DNA from: Sphagnum magellanicum | Lineage: Eukaryota; Streptophyta; Sphagnopsida; Sphagnales; Sphagnaceae | Direction of reading: 5' to 3' | DNA length: 64,000 nt | NCBI GenBank assembly: GCA_021904315.1 | Contig: CM038916.1 | Coordinates: 6,971,065-7,035,064, forward strand | In this document: in pieces, positions 23,401 to 37,214 of the stretch | Position numbering within the stretch: the stretch's first letter is position 1 | Layout of the letters: every line of letters begins with the position of its first letter | Position numbers and translations under genes: made by a program | The notes under the pieces: model-generated | Told to the model about the DNA's origin: nothing | Databases searched by the model: none | What the model saw: the letters and a program-made list of their open reading frames with translations, nothing else

Positions 23401-26400
23401 CCAAAGATTGTAGATGTGTTAGGTTAATTACTAGGTGTGAGTTTTCATTACCATAGACAAATGTTCATTAATCCTTTTGAAAATTCAGAAATCTCAAAAT
23501 CTCATTTTATCTTAATTGTTCTTTGTTCAAAATTGATGGAAAAGATTTATGTACAAATTTCTATTTATTGAAGTTATGAATTTGGGGATTACATAAGACA
23601 TATTGCAAAGGTTGGCTCACAACAATTTCTTAAAACTTTTGCTAGTTTGTGTCATTATCTTACTTCCTTAAGACCATGTTAATAAAACTAGTGTGCCAAT
23701 GATTTAATATTACAATTGCTAATGGTTTTGTAAGATCCCCCATCATTGAATACATAAGTGTGTTTAATATCAAAACAACCCAATTTTTTTATTATCCATA
23801 ATTGTGCCCCAATTTTAACAAAATTTTCAACGAGGACAAAAGTAATATGAAAATGCAATCTCCAAGGATTACTCATTTGCAAACATGTCATATTAAAAGG
23901 TGGGTTTCTAAAGGCCTATTTAATATTTTTATATTACCTTTTGATGTAAATGAGGTCTAATTATGGTATTACGAATGCCATGTAGGTTAAACACCCATAT
24001 TTGAATATATAAACTTTTGACTCCAAGCCTATGCCATTAGTTGGGAAACTACCTCTAGATTTGACAAAGAATTCAACCAAACTCTTTTTGGTTTTTTCAA
24101 AATGTGAACATGTGCAATATGTGGCATCACTAGATTACATAAATTTTCATATACCTTAAGAACAATTTAGAATATATTCAATCCAAAGGATATTTCAACA
24201 AGAGACTGTACATGTTACGAAAATTGCCAACATTTTGATGGTTAATCATACAACATTTGGAGGTCATTCCAAAAATATTATTAAACAATGTGCCACCATG
24301 ACATTGATATAATTACATATCAAACTCCTTACATTGTCTATCGCAACCTAGACTACATCAAAGATTTGTTGAAGGTACATAGGTGTTTAACTATTTTCAT
24401 TTTGGACATATATAATTTCTATGTTTTGATGAACAAAGAAATATGGTGTGTTTGAAGGCAAAATAGTTTGTTGAACAACCATATCCTCTCAAATGATGAG
24501 TTTCTTGATGAAGAAACCTTTTTTTGAAAACTTGATAGATGATAAATTCCTTTATTAAAAAAAATTACACAAAAAATTCTTGGATCAACTCATACAAGAT
24601 AAATTTGGAGAAACAAAACAACAAAACACAAGTGTATGTGTCTTATTGATTGAGATTGCTAAATCGATTATAAAGTCAACCATAAAATTATAAAATTGGT
24701 GACAAGGATGAGAATGCAAGCACTATAGAATGCTTGTCAATTTTGATCAACCTCAAACTTTTTAGTCCAAAGAATAAAAGGTATTTTTACATAGGAAATT
24801 TGATCAACCAAATAAACAACAAATTAAAAAGATTAAGTGTATGGCACTTTATATAATCATTTGAAAGGCTAAAACATAGGTAGGGGGACTAGTTGGATTG
24901 TCATATTCATAGGTTTTTTACATGAATTTAAAATGTAAAACCATATTCAACATTAACATTCTAATTTTTTTAGTTATACATCTTGCAATAGACTTTACTA
25001 GGAATCATGTTTAAAATTATGGATGATTTTTTAAAAAAATGGACTCATATGGACTTTTGAAATGATGACATTACATCTATCACATAGAGATAATGAAAAA
25101 TGTGAACTATAAAGTATGTCATAGTGATGCAAAAAATAAATAAAAAACTAGGCGACCATCAAATGAAAAATTTAAGACTAAAATGCATCGAAACTTTCTC
25201 AATACAAGTAATTTAATCTTTAAAAAATTAAAATAACGTGGTTTTCATTTTTTCATTTATAGTCCAATTCACATTGAAATATTCATGATTTCACATAAAG
25301 TTTTGGACCAATCACATGTATAGTCATATTATGAAATGGTTTATTAATAATTCTAAAAATAAAACAAGGTAACATTATAATATTTATGATTTGATAATTA
25401 TTATAATCACAAGAATTTTAGCTAGTGTAGATAGTGGATTTTTTGAAATATAAAAAACAAGCTACCTAACCATGCAAGTCTAAGATCACTTTAGAGGTAG
25501 CCATGTTCCCCTTCCTTTTCTTATAGGGGAATGGAGCATATGATGGGAAAAATTCGATACATAAGTACTTTAGATATTGAATACAATTATTTTTTATTGC
25601 ATTCAAGTTATTCAAACCATACTTATTAATTTGGATAGTGATGTTCATCAAGCTATCCAATTGATGAATTATATGTTAAAAAAAAGATATTAGCTTATTG
25701 AAACAAAAAAATCCATCAATATCATATGAAGATTCAATTGAACATATTGTCACATTCAACATACCTATAAGAAATTACATGGTTCCCCAAAAATTGGCAT
25801 TGTTCCCAACAATGTGATTTTATTTCCATCATTGACAGCCTACGACCATTTCATTTATTTCTAAACCTAATTTCAAATGAATCCTTTGAGCTCCAATGGA
25901 TGGATATATGTGATGTTGAATATGTAATATCATCATTAAATGAACAATTACCACATAAAAGATTGCCTTGTTGAATGTGCCTATTTGTTCCACACAAGAA
26001 TATGGGCATTTTTTAACAAAAAGGTATTTTGCAAAAATAATATTCTTGGATGTGTCAAATGACATGTTTGTCAATATGAGGTCCAACATACACTAACTTT
26101 GTATTGTCATATAATCATATAGATTTGTTAAGATGGTGTTAATAGATTAACAAATGAAATCATGGAATATGTGAACACTAACTATGATGAATTTAAACAC
26201 AAGTTCATTGAGCCTTCAAACTCTCATCAAAACCAACTATTCAAACTTGTGTGGAGAAATCATCGACAGATTGTTAATAAAAATTTGATACATTTAAATT
26301 TCCAAACATTGTATAATGGATTTCTTTGCATATAAGTAAGATGCAAGATTTTAAAGTGGATGAAAAATTTTCAACTTAGTTATACGTGCTTTGTAAATGT

Positions 26401-27056
26401 TTTAGACAAATGACATCCATGTTTAAATAATATGAACTAAATTTCACACAATTACTATTATCAAATTGTGACATAGGAAGTTTGTGATGACACTATAGAA
26501 AAACAACAACTTATATTTGATGTCCTTAGTAAGTCAATGACATGAATCAAGTTTCTAAAAGCCATTCTTAAAAGTGGCAAGTCATTCTTCATAAAATAAT
26601 TAAAACAAACCATTTGACCCAAATTGATGCTTGTCTATTATGAAATATTATACCTCCGAATAAATTGCTATTGCATCTAAATGATCTTGTGCCTTTGAAG
26701 TGGTGGAATTCAAGGACTATTGGCTTCACTATCCTAAATATAACCAAATAAAAAAAGAAGAAGTTGCAATTGGTGCTCTTGTAATGGTCACTAAAAATAT
26801 CAATTTAGAAAAAAAAGGCTTGCTCAATGGCACAATGAATGTCTTCCATTACTTAATGCTCCAACAATAAAATAGAGTCCATCAAAATAACACCTAATCA
26901 ATTCCAAATTGCAAATCAAGTTTTTTAAAATAAAAAATCCATTATAAATACTTGTTTCTTAAGGAAAGTTCTTCAAGGCAACATTTTCATTGGCCTTTGC
27001 ATATGCAATGGTTGGCTATAAATCAAAAGGGACAACTATCTCCTTAAAGATAATAG
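20441..27056. other. AT-rich intergenic DNA, no gene seen
   Basis: No coding region, RNA gene or element end could be supported. A diverged direct repeat of roughly 80-90 bp is visible at about 22705-22790 and 23385-23462, sharing CCCCCACAACATTT and GTGAGTTTTCA-like words, which suggests an old duplicated element. The rest is stop-rich. Confidence 0.5.
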
Positions 27057-27075
27057 TTTAGGGTTTAGGGTTTAG
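27057..27075 (+). repeat. Short interstitial plant telomere-type repeat
   Basis: TTTAGGGTTTAGGGTTTAG is two and a half perfect copies of the plant telomere unit TTTAGGG. It may be a telo-box, a small interstitial telomere repeat, or chance in AT-rich DNA. Confidence 0.7.
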
Positions 27076-27345
27076 TTGGTATATTTTGCAACATTTTCAT
27101 GTCTAAAGGTCCGTGACATGTTGAAGGGTGATGCATGGGCACTAGAGCATTGCATGGCATAATCATTTATAGCATGACATTATGGTCTGGGTTGGCAGAT
27201 TCAACAATTGAAAAAAGAATTTATGTTCAAAAAACATTTTGGTCACTATTATGAGTGTATATATCATCAGCAGAAGATTATGTTACATAATGTGGTCAAG
27301 AAAATGACATAATCTGCCACCCCCCAACCCTAAGTGTCCCATGTA

Positions 27346-27800
27346 AATGTCCATACTTCCTGATTTGGAAGCTTTTTCCAGCAATCTTTTAATTTGGCAG
27401 AATTGGCCTCCAGGACTGACTTGGTCATCTCTTATCTACCAAAACTATTCTACAAGCTGCCTACAGACCTTTACTTTGAGGAATGTACCATTCTGCCCTT
27501 GTTTGTCATCAGCCTCACCTAGTGATGCAGTAGGAGGCAGAATATGCTCCTTAGGATGCGTAATTTCACAGAATTGGCTGCCAGGGCCTAGTATTCAGTC
27601 ATCTCCTATGTCCCAAAACTACTTTAGGACCTACCAACAGATCTTTTACAGCACGGAATGTCTCCTGAATAGTGCATTCTGCCCCTAGTTTGTCTGCAGC
27701 CTCACTTGGTGACTCTACAGGCAGAATGCACCCACTAGGGCACGTTCTTGAGTACGTAATTGGTTTCAATAATCCTATTCAAGTGCGCTTTTTCCAGCTT
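27346..27800. repeat. Diverged tandem duplication of about 185 bp, with a third partial unit
   Basis: A block near 27394-27575 (GGCAGAATTGGCCTCCAGG ... GGAATGTACCATTCTGCCC ... CAGCCTCACCTAG) recurs at about 27575-27755 (CAGAATTGGCTGCCAGGGCC ... GGAATGTCTCC ... ATTCTGCCCCTAG ... CAGCCTCACTTGG). Flanking partial units carry the CGTAATT word. An open frame of 113 codons crosses two units, but without splice signals or family resemblance I do not call it a gene. Confidence 0.65.
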
Positions 27801-28239
27801 TTTTCTGTGGGACAGGGAGCCATCTGGTGGTTCCGCTTTCGGTGCTGTCAGTTTCACTTGTAATTTGAATCTATGGTGGAGAATATGCATATTCAATTGG
27901 GTGGGGAAAACCGATTACACTCTGGAATGAGCCACGGTAGAACCCATTAGCAGGTAATGAAATAGCGGGTCACGTATTGAGCTCACATGTGTTCTTAAGT
28001 GAAACAATTTGGAACAGGAACTTTGAGGCCCATTCAGATGATGTGTCACCTTCTTATTGGGCATCCACACTCTTATCCAACCGGCTTACTCGCAATTTTC
28101 ACTTTTACATCCATAATTTGAGGAGTACATGGATAGAATGGTATGTTTCATCCACAGGTCAGGAACGAAATGACCAATAAAATCAGTAAAAAGCAAAGGG
28201 AGCTAGTAATCTCAATGGCCCCCCTAACGCTGGTTATGT

Positions 28240-28271
28240 CTGGTAACCACCTGGAGTTCACTGGTTACCAG
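28240..28271. repeat. Perfect 10-bp inverted repeat
   Basis: CTGGTAACCA (28240-28249) and TGGTTACCAG (28262-28271) flank a 12-nt spacer, in a stretch (28200-28660) that is GC-richer than its surroundings. More GGTTA/TAACC words follow at 28310-28410. It may be part of an unrecognised element. Confidence 0.7.
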
Positions 28272-28659
28272 CAATAGTCTCAATGGTACTGTATTGTGCC
28301 TCGGGTAACTAGCAAGCTCCTAGTAGTTAGCTACATGGTCCGTTAACCATCCCTGGTTAGAATCTTGATGCTCTGATTGGCAACAAGGTCACGAGTTACA
28401 ACCTATTAACCTTCAACCTCGGTTTCATTAGCCACATACTTAGTTAGCACAAGGTACCAGCTTCCGCTCTCCTTGGCCCAATGATTCCGTGACCCTTCAT
28501 TACTTGGATGAACATAACTGTCTGCATGGATGAAAAGAGACGGTCATGAGGTACCATGCCACCGTCTTGCCGAAGTCAGGAGACAAGACAATGTGCAATC
28601 ATTTTGGTTCGTGTCTGATCGAGGGGCCCATGGAACCCCGAAGAGGGTGAAGTGAGTTG

Positions 28660-31350
28660 GGATTGGGCTTTCAAATTTGAATTGTGAATTCTTTGAGTAC
28701 CTACATACATAAGGGCACCAACATTTTGTTGGCCGATAAACACCCTTTACAAAATGATAGGATGAAAAACCTGGTCAATGAAGAGAAAGGCTATGACGGA
28801 TGACTACAAGAGAAACAAGCACCTCCACGGATGAAATAATATACATCCTTTGATTATGATTTTGACACCTAGCACAATTCACACACCTAGTGTTAAGTAT
28901 CTCGTAAATTGGGATTAATTTATTTATTTTTGATTTTGAGGTGAATTTGCTAACGTAATGTTAGTCATTACCATGGTGAATGATGTGGCATCCTAGTTAA
29001 GAAGTGATGCTAACTTGGTGTTAAGTGTGTGTGTGCGCGTGAGCTAATATTAAATCTAGAATTAAACTTAATATTTTAAGCTTTTCAATTAATGTTATGT
29101 AAAGCCATCAAAAAAGACCAAATAACTCCATGTTACATAACATGGAGATGATAGTATGGGTCTAATCTTACCATTCTTCCCAATCACATGAAAAACACAC
29201 ACCAAAAAAACCAAAAAAAAAAAAAAGGAAGTGAAGAAAGTGATGACTCTAGTATGAATGACAATTTTTGTTAAAGTGTGAATAGAGACCATAACACATA
29301 ACATTGGCCTCATGTGTGAATGTGCAAACTTTCTCGTATGGTTAACTTTCATGATAACTACCATCAAATGTTTTCCCAAAAAAAATCGTAATGACTAGGT
29401 GATTTGTTTCAAGGATTTGACAAGTAGCCTTAATGGCAAGGCCTAAGTTACAACTTGTCATGGTAAAGGGCTGGTAGGCTTCAAGTTTCAACATTTCAAC
29501 CACATATCTATCCAATAATCAATTAAATAAAATAATTCATTAATTTTGAAGATTCGAAATTTTCTTTGTTGATAAATAAAGTATTCGTGATCAATTTTTC
29601 ATTTTCTTTCACAAAATTTGGTTCTTTGAATTTTTTTTAAATTAAAAAAAAAAATTCAACATAATTTTTACTAATAATACAACTTGGGCTCCATGTTGAT
29701 GTGCATCATGACTAATGATTAATTGATGAAAAAGATTAGTGAATCTTCTAAAAAAATTAAGTTCCATTTCAATGAATTAATATTGAATGAATTTGCATAA
29801 TGAAATTTGAATTGAATGTAACATAATTGAATTTGAATTGAATTCAAAATTTTTAATTGAAATCAATTGAATTGAACACAATAGTTTTCTTTTTGGAATT
29901 TAACATGATTAGTCTTTTCATTGAAATTTCAATTGAGTTGAATTTGGTTGAATTGAATCAATCAAATTAAATTAAACTCAATTGAATACAAATTGATTGA
30001 ATTTAAATTTTAAAATTTTTTATTTTAATTTTTTTTTCATAAATTTTTTGAGTTGAATTCGATTATATTATGAAAATCCAATTATGAGAAGACACAATTT
30101 AATTATTTTTTTCATATCCATGCAAATGGGTTAATGAAAGGAGTGAGATAGTTAAGCAGTATAGAATATTTTCATAATTGTCACATGGAGTTGACAAAAG
30201 AAATGAATTACTTAAATAGTTATGAAATGTTTCCACGATTATCAAGTGGACAACATTCAGAATTGTCACGATGACAATCACTACTGGACTCTATACAAGT
30301 TTCACTTAAACCAATTCCGATTATAATTATCACTTGAATTATTATAATGTCAAATCTACCAAGGTATTTACTCTTACATTAAAACTATCCGTAAAGTCCA
30401 GTGATCAGGGAGCGAAAACGACCAGTTTCGGCATAATAGGGCATCAAATGCGTAACTGGGAATGAAATTTTACAAAACGAAATACTTGGGACACAAACTA
30501 GTTTTTCCACCAATTTTGGTGGTAAACTGAGTTTCATCCCCTGTTTCCCTTTTCCTGAGCGCCTCCACTGCTGCTACATATATTTTCAATGCTCCCTACT
30601 TGTAGGACTACTACAATTAGTCTCAAACCTTGTGCATTTCAGCATTTCATACTGAGATTTAATAAAATTTCCTTACTTTGCGGATTTACTGAAAGAGGGG
30701 ATAGGGGGTGAAAGAGAGGGTGACTTTACCAATGACTTTATTATATTCAATTGTTGTCTGATTCATAATTTTGAAGAAAACCTTCAATCCCATTTATAAC
30801 TTTCTTTTTTATTTAAAAAACCCCCTAGAGTTTGGTTCAAGATATTTTTGGGGATCCTTGTTAGAACCTCCAGTCCAGTTTCAAACCCAATTTTTCTCAT
30901 TTCAAGACTTCCAACTCCTCATTTTTCAAAAAAAAAAAAAGTCTTAGGTGAGTCTGGTTTCAAACTAGATTCAATATCACCCAACTAGACATAGTCCAAA
31001 TTTGATTTGATTTTTCTAATTACTAGCATTGTACAATGAATAAAAATTTGACCACCTATATCAATTTCATGCCTAAACTCCAAATTTAAATAAATAAATT
31101 AAAAAAAAAAAAAACACTTGCACACGTAATTGAGACATGTTCCAAAAATAACAATTACATGCCGAAATTTCAAACGACCCAAATCCAGCAATTTCATTGG
31201 CCATAGCATTTTTTTTTTGCTCACCTACACACAAGCCTATTCAATACCCTCTGTATATTAGCAATACTATAACCCTTGGGTCTGTATACGAAGAGAGCTA
31301 AATAAGACACCGGGTCTAGGTACTCGGTAACCGGCCGAAGAACCGGAACC
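28660..31350. other. AT-rich intergenic DNA with a low-complexity TTGAATT-rich block
   Basis: No gene is seen. From about 29750 to 30060 the words TTGAAT and AATTGAA recur many times, giving a low-complexity tract with many short internal inverted repeats. Poly-A runs occur near 29206-29225 and 31100. Confidence 0.5.
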
Positions 31351-32430
31351 GGACGACACTTGTGTATGTACACACAAAACTTATTACTAGTAACTAGTAA
31401 GTTACTAACCGTGATGATCGGTACCTACGAAAAGACCGTTGAACGAAGAAAAAGATGCTGTACTTCCTGACAAAGATTCTCAAACCGAGCGTTGTTTTGG
31501 AAACTGTGCGGAGGGAGGGAGGGAAGGAAGGAAGGAGACTGTTGCCATTTAAACCAGGAGAATCGTACCGCACGGAATGAGTATCGGAATCCGTGTTGCA
31601 GACGAAGTCTGAAGAAGAAGAAGATTTACAGCAGCCGGCACCGCAGAAGAGCAGCAGCAGCAAGAGGGAAAGGACTCCGGAGGACTCAGGAGGAGGGAAA
31701 GGCGGAACGACGCAGTCTGTCTCTGAGTGAGTGACTGACAGTAGTGTCTGTTGCGATACCTGTCGATTGATTGTAGTCATCGAGAATTCTTCGCGAGGTA
31801 AGTAAGTATATTTTCGGGAAATTTTTTGTGTTCAAGTATCTGAGAAAGTCTCTATCCATCAAGATTTGTGATTTTGCAAGACAGTAGTAGTACGTGTGTT
31901 GGTGTTGTTGCTGCGCTGTAGAGAAGAGAGAGAGAGATTTATAGATAGATAGATAGATAGATAGATCGTCGTCATGATAATTGTGTGTTTGTAGTAGTTT
32001 CGGCATTTGTGATAAGATCCATCTCTTTCTCTGCGATTTCAGTGGATTTTTAAAAAATATTTCTTTTGTGTATAACTTGGACGTCTTTTGTTGATGCGGT
32101 GGTTGTGAAGAGATACTATCTATCGATCGAGGTTTGTGATTTGCAAGACAGAACTGTGTGTTGTTGTCGTCGTTGTTTTTGTTGTGGTGTGTGTAGAGAT
32201 CCTCTTCAGTCATAATCGTGTGTTTGGAGTATATTATCGGCGTTTGTGATATCTCTTTTCCTCTGCTTAATTTTTCAGCGGATACTTGGACGTCGTCCTC
32301 TGTTGATGCGGTCGTGAACGGAAAGCGGGGCGGGAAAAGAAGAGCCTAATAAAAAGGATAGCACTGAAAACGTCTTCCGTCCGGTGTTTTTTTTTTTTTT
32401 GTTTTTCGTTTTTTTGGTGCGAAGAGAGCG
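31350..32430 (+). promoter_or_regulatory. Probable promoter / 5' leader of the LIM gene with a leader intron
   Basis: Composition becomes GC-richer from about 31310. A strong donor AG|GTAAGT at 31798 and an acceptor TTTTTCAG ending at 32278 suggest an intron inside the 5' UTR, followed by a leader of about 150 nt before the ATG at 32431. The intron contains a (GATA)n microsatellite (31941-31966). Leader introns are common in plant cytoskeletal genes and often raise expression. The exact transcription start is not visible. Confidence 0.5.
31941..31966. repeat. (GATA)n microsatellite
   Basis: Six tetranucleotide units inside the probable leader intron of the LIM gene. Confidence 0.9.
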
Positions 32431-35246
32431 ATGGCGTTTTCTGGCACACAACAGAAGTGCAAGGCGTGTGATAAGACGGTGTATTTGGTGGAGCAGTTAA
32501 CAGCAGATGGTGTTATTTATCACAAGTCGTGCTTCCGATGCAACCATTGCAAAGGTACACTTAAGGTCAGTCTCTTGGTTTCCATATCTGCGTCTCTTTT
32601 TTGGTACTACTTTTTTCTTCCTCTTCCGTGTTCTTTCCGTGTAGAAATGGGTAGCAAGCCTCAGTGATGGAGATCATGTTGCATCGTGTCCATTCTGTTG
32701 CCAGTAGTCAACATTGCTTTCGGAGTGATGCAATACGTGCAGCGAGCCGGGTCTGATGCGTCGTCGTATGGTTGAGAAAAAGGCGGGGACTACCTACCTG
32801 TCGATCAAGAGGGCTTGAGCTTCTCACCAGGAACCCGATTTTTCAGTGCATCGGAATGATGTGATGTCACATCGTGTTGATTTGCTGGCCTCAGTAATGA
32901 TCGTCTAGCTCTAAAGCTTGCAGATTCATCAGCGCCGAGCATGCGATCCAACTTCCCCGGATTTCAATGTCAGATCTGTTCGGAGATTGAACGGTCTCTG
33001 ATCGCTATCAATGCCGCAATGCGATCTCACCTTGTCTGTATGTCCCCTTAGTGCTACAAAAGACAAGCGGACATGCAGTTCTGTCCATCTGATGATGAGA
33101 AGTGGAGTCTCTCAATTCTGCCCACTTTGCTGTGCAAGATGGATTTTGCACTTGAGGAGATGCTGTGCAATGGTGCAATCATGCAAGCATGACGTGAATT
33201 TGATGTTGGCGACATTGAACCAAGAAATACAGCACTGTGTTATCATCTTAGCAGGACTGAGTCTCATCCTGTTTGAAGGCAGAAACTCTGATCATCCATA
33301 TTGTGGCAGTCTTGGGGCACTGACAGACGATCTGTTGAGCTGAGTTTAGTGCAAACTGGTTGAGTCTTTTGCAGGTCTGTCAAAAGGAACAACAGTATTT
33401 GCCTTGGTTGATGAGGCGCTGGTGTTTTCCAGAGAGATTCTTTACAGATAGCACTAAAAAATTGTCATTCGCATTTTAACCTAAGAAACAGGCAGTCAGA
33501 TTTTTGGAACACTTATTTTTGGCTTGTTTGTCACAGCTTGGAAACTACGCCTCATTGGAAGGTGTTCTCTACTGCAGGCCTCACTTTGAACAGCTCTTGA
33601 AGACAACGGGAAGTTTTGATAAGAGCTTTGACACCAAGACTGGCACTGAAGGTATGCTATTGTTAGAACACTGTTGATAGTTGTATAACTGCAAATGCTA
33701 CAACAAAGCACAAATGATGTCTCTTTGGGAATTCAGACCAGGAATGCTATGATTTATCTCTCTTCAAGCAGCATTGAGGACAGTTGAATAGGCTGAGGGT
33801 ATTTGGAGGATGGACATCTTTTTGGGTTCTGATCTGACAACTTTTGGCTTGTATGTGGAACAGTGGTCAAGAAGCTCCCTTCTGACAAGCAAGAGGTGCA
33901 ATCTCCTCTATGTCTTCCTCAATAGACATGATATCTTTAGATCAATAGGATGTGAAATGTTTCATGAAGCACTTGCACATGTTTTCATTCATTTTTCTCA
34001 CAGGTTGAATGAAGTTTTGGATCTCTTCTCTCCCTGTTCTTGTAAATTCAAGAAAAGGTTCCCTCCGTTAACCATTTGATTCTTGTTAAAAAGTTTCAGA
34101 ATTTGGGGAAGTAGAATTCTTTCCTGGAAATATTTGACACTTGACAGGTGTTTCAGAGTTATTAATGCAATATCTAAAGTCACATTCATGAAGATGGTCA
34201 TGAGCATCATTTTGTGTAATCATAGTGTCCTCTGCTGATGTAGCAGAACAAGCCACCCACAAAGGCATCGTTGCTGTTCTCGGGGACACAAGAGAAATGT
34301 ATTGCTTGCAACAAGACTGTGTATCCAATTGAGAAGGTTCAAATTCTGTCTTTTCTCCACTCTTTCTCCCCCTCCCTATCTTATCTGCACCACCTTTTGT
34401 TTGTTTAGAGTGGACACTAGATGGTTTCTTAAAATTGGTCAACATTCCTCAATGAGATAATAGTCTCACAAAATTGATGAACTTGAACTATAGAAATGAC
34501 TTATCGCCATGGTGACAAGGCCAGTTTTGGAAACTTTGAAAGTTGTCAGGCTTCAGAGTGTGTAAGAAGATAATCTTAGCATCTTGAGACAGTCTGACCT
34601 TTGAGCCTCCACTCTGAAGTTGCATCCTTTCATATGCATCATTTGCACTTTGAAATTTGATGTTGGCAGCTCCTTTTTGCCACCCTCTGCAAAGTACACA
34701 TATAGAAGGGAGCCTGATGTACCAATCAACATTCAAACAACTTGAAAAAGGACAAATATTGTCACCCTTCGTACTCTAATGTAGAAAATAGGAATATGCT
34801 TTAATGTATTACTCCCACTAGTTTTGTTGTACAATTTGTATCCCAAGCCAATCCAAATGAATCAGAAAGTCTCAAGGTCTCTGAAACAGAAGAACGGGGA
34901 AATCTGATTCAGAGCTTCTTTCTCAGCACCTGGAGTGGTATCCTCCCTGTGTGATGATTGAGACAACAGGATCTATCATATTAAATGATTGTACAGGTGC
35001 AATTGAGTGACCATGCGACTGTCTGCTGTGCAGACAAGTGTGGAGGGTCTGCCATATCACAAGAACTGCTTTAAGTGTGTCCATGGTGGCTGCACAATCA
35101 GCCCCTCAAACTATGCAGCCCTTGAAGGCCGACTTTACTGCAAACATCACTACTCCCAGCTCTTTAAGGAGAAGGGAAACTACAGCCAGTTCAACAAGAC
35201 CCCAGCATTGAAGCCAACTGGTAGCAATGCTAGTGCAGAATTATAG
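32431..35246 (+). CDS. Two-LIM-domain protein, plant WLIM/PLIM type (five exons)
   Basis: Exons are 32431-32565, 33537-33651, 33864-33895, 34247-34336 and 35034-35246, giving 194 aa, the usual size for plant LIM proteins. Joins keep the frame and have GT...AG ends. LIM1 ligands are C10, C13, H31, C34, C37, C40, C58 and H61. LIM2 ligands are C112, C115, H133, C136, C139, C144, C160 and H163. The longer C-x4-C step in LIM2 and the 'FSGTQ.KC.AC.KTVY' start of each domain are hallmarks of the plant family. Family members bind and bundle actin filaments, and some enter the nucleus and act on transcription. The LIM2 start and inter-LIM linker are split by introns. The third exon is only 32 nt, encodes VVKKLPSDKQE-like linker sequence and restores phase. 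The first ATG is used. Nothing in the exons is broken. Confidence 0.9.
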
Positions 35247-37214
35247 GACCTTCAGCAACACCCTCAGATCATCTCTGTAAGGCAGACATGATGCATAAAT
35301 CCTGATTGGGACCAGTATTAAAGTAGGTTTCCAGTACAATTTGTTTGCCAGGGGAGAGATGTATCTGCATTGACAAGCTTTCATGGTGGGCTTCAGAATA
35401 AGTTTACTCCTAAGGTTGCTCAAAAGGCCTGCTCTATTTTCAGTCGAGCTGTTCAGAGTATTCAATGTCTTGGAGGTCTAGGGTTTATCACCTCCTAAAA
35501 ATTTCTTGAAGCTTTGCAGATCTTATTGAGAATGGCAGAGAGGGGATGTTCTTTACATGTTCTTTATATGTGTCCTTCAGTGGGAGCATTCAGGGTCTGC
35601 AATATGCAGTCATCTTGAAGATCTTCCAAGCATCAACAAGGGAAGAATTGGTGCACAGCTTGGAGCTGTACGACTGTCTTCTCTTGATCCATGGTGTGCA
35701 TTTGGGCACATTTATCACTGTTGTAGCTGATCCATGGGGTCGATCTCTCGTGGAAGGAGGCACTCTACAGGATGTGAGGGTAAGCAGCGTATCTCTTAGC
35801 TGATTTCCTACTCTTCATCACAAAGAGTTAATGTTGTTCATGTTAAGAATGATTATGCATGATACATTAGAGTGTGTATCTTGTGTATTGTAACTAAATT
35901 TTGGTCTCTTTGAGTTTAAGGCTCTCTCTTTGGACTGACCACAAGCTTTGGGGTATTTTGCCTGCAGTAGTCAAAGAGAGTCTTCTGAGCTATACTTGCT
36001 CAATATCTAATAAAGTGAATTGTAGTCGATAGGTAACTGCCTCCCTGGTGATTTCTTTTCCTTTCACAACTAGGTTTTTCTATGTTGCATTTCGTGCACT
36101 AAACTTAAGGTGCTTTGGCTTGTCTATAATGTTAGTCACAAAAACTGTTGGAGTTAGTTCCTTTGTGTCTCTTTTTCTTCACCAGTCCAGCCCTCTGAAT
36201 CTCTTGCTATTTCATACTTGAAGCAAGGGCTTTGTCTCAAAACAAATCTCTCGGCTTCCATTCCTACAACACTAGAGAGTTCCAAAGTCCTGGAATATTT
36301 GTCAGAGTTTGGGAGTCTTACAGGACACAAAGGGTAGGCTTTTTTGACTGGCAATGTAGTAATGTGATGGAGTTTTGGATACATGTGAACAATCTCCTCC
36401 ACCTTTGAAACTCTAAGATAACACTTCTGCAAATGTTGATGGCAATGAGATTAGCTGGAGATCGAGCAGCAGAGCATTTCATCAGAACATTAGACCCAAC
36501 CCAAAATAACGCACAAAGCCACACACAAAATACATGCACAAAACATAGTAGTAAACACGAAACACAACTTTGTCAACTTTTTATTGCAAGATACGAAATT
36601 TTGTAGGATTTATTTTGTGGTTGGAACCAAGTTTAGTGTGAACCAGGTTTTAATTACTGTGTGCGTTTGAGGAATTTATCCTCATTGGGTGTTTTTGGAG
36701 TCTCATCTTTCATGTTACGAAATCAAACCCATCACCTCCAAAGAATCATTTGTGTGCATGTTTTCTTTAATGTATGTGACTTTGTTAGTTTTCGTAGTGT
36801 TGCTGGGCACCAATGTGCTAGTGCATAACAACTTTCACACACAAGAATATGTTTGCCTTTTATGTGGCTTCTTTCACACAAGATTTTTTCATCACCATGC
36901 ATGAAATGTTTGCCATGTAAAAAGACAATGAAAAAATGGCCTTAAAACATTGAGATAAGAGAAAAAAACCAAGCAAACAAAGAAACAAAAGGACCATAAC
37001 AAATAGAGCTACAAATCAGGATGCCTCATAAAACCTCTTCACTAAGGGAAAGGCCGTCTAATCTTATATTTTGCATGAAGCAATTGTGTGCAATTCTTTT
37101 GTTGCGGAGGAGCTTCATAACTCCAAAGGGACAACTGCAAAAGAAGAAAGAAAGAAAGAAAGAAGGAAGGCAAATGCCCCACTAGAAAGATGAACAGTAA
37201 AAGGATTGGACTTG
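35247..37214. other. 3' region of the LIM gene and intergenic DNA
   Basis: Moderate-GC sequence continues to about 36050 and includes an AATAAA at 36009-36014 that could serve as a polyadenylation signal, though far from the stop. An (AAAG)n tract is at about 37141-37165. No other exon or gene is supported. Confidence 0.45.
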
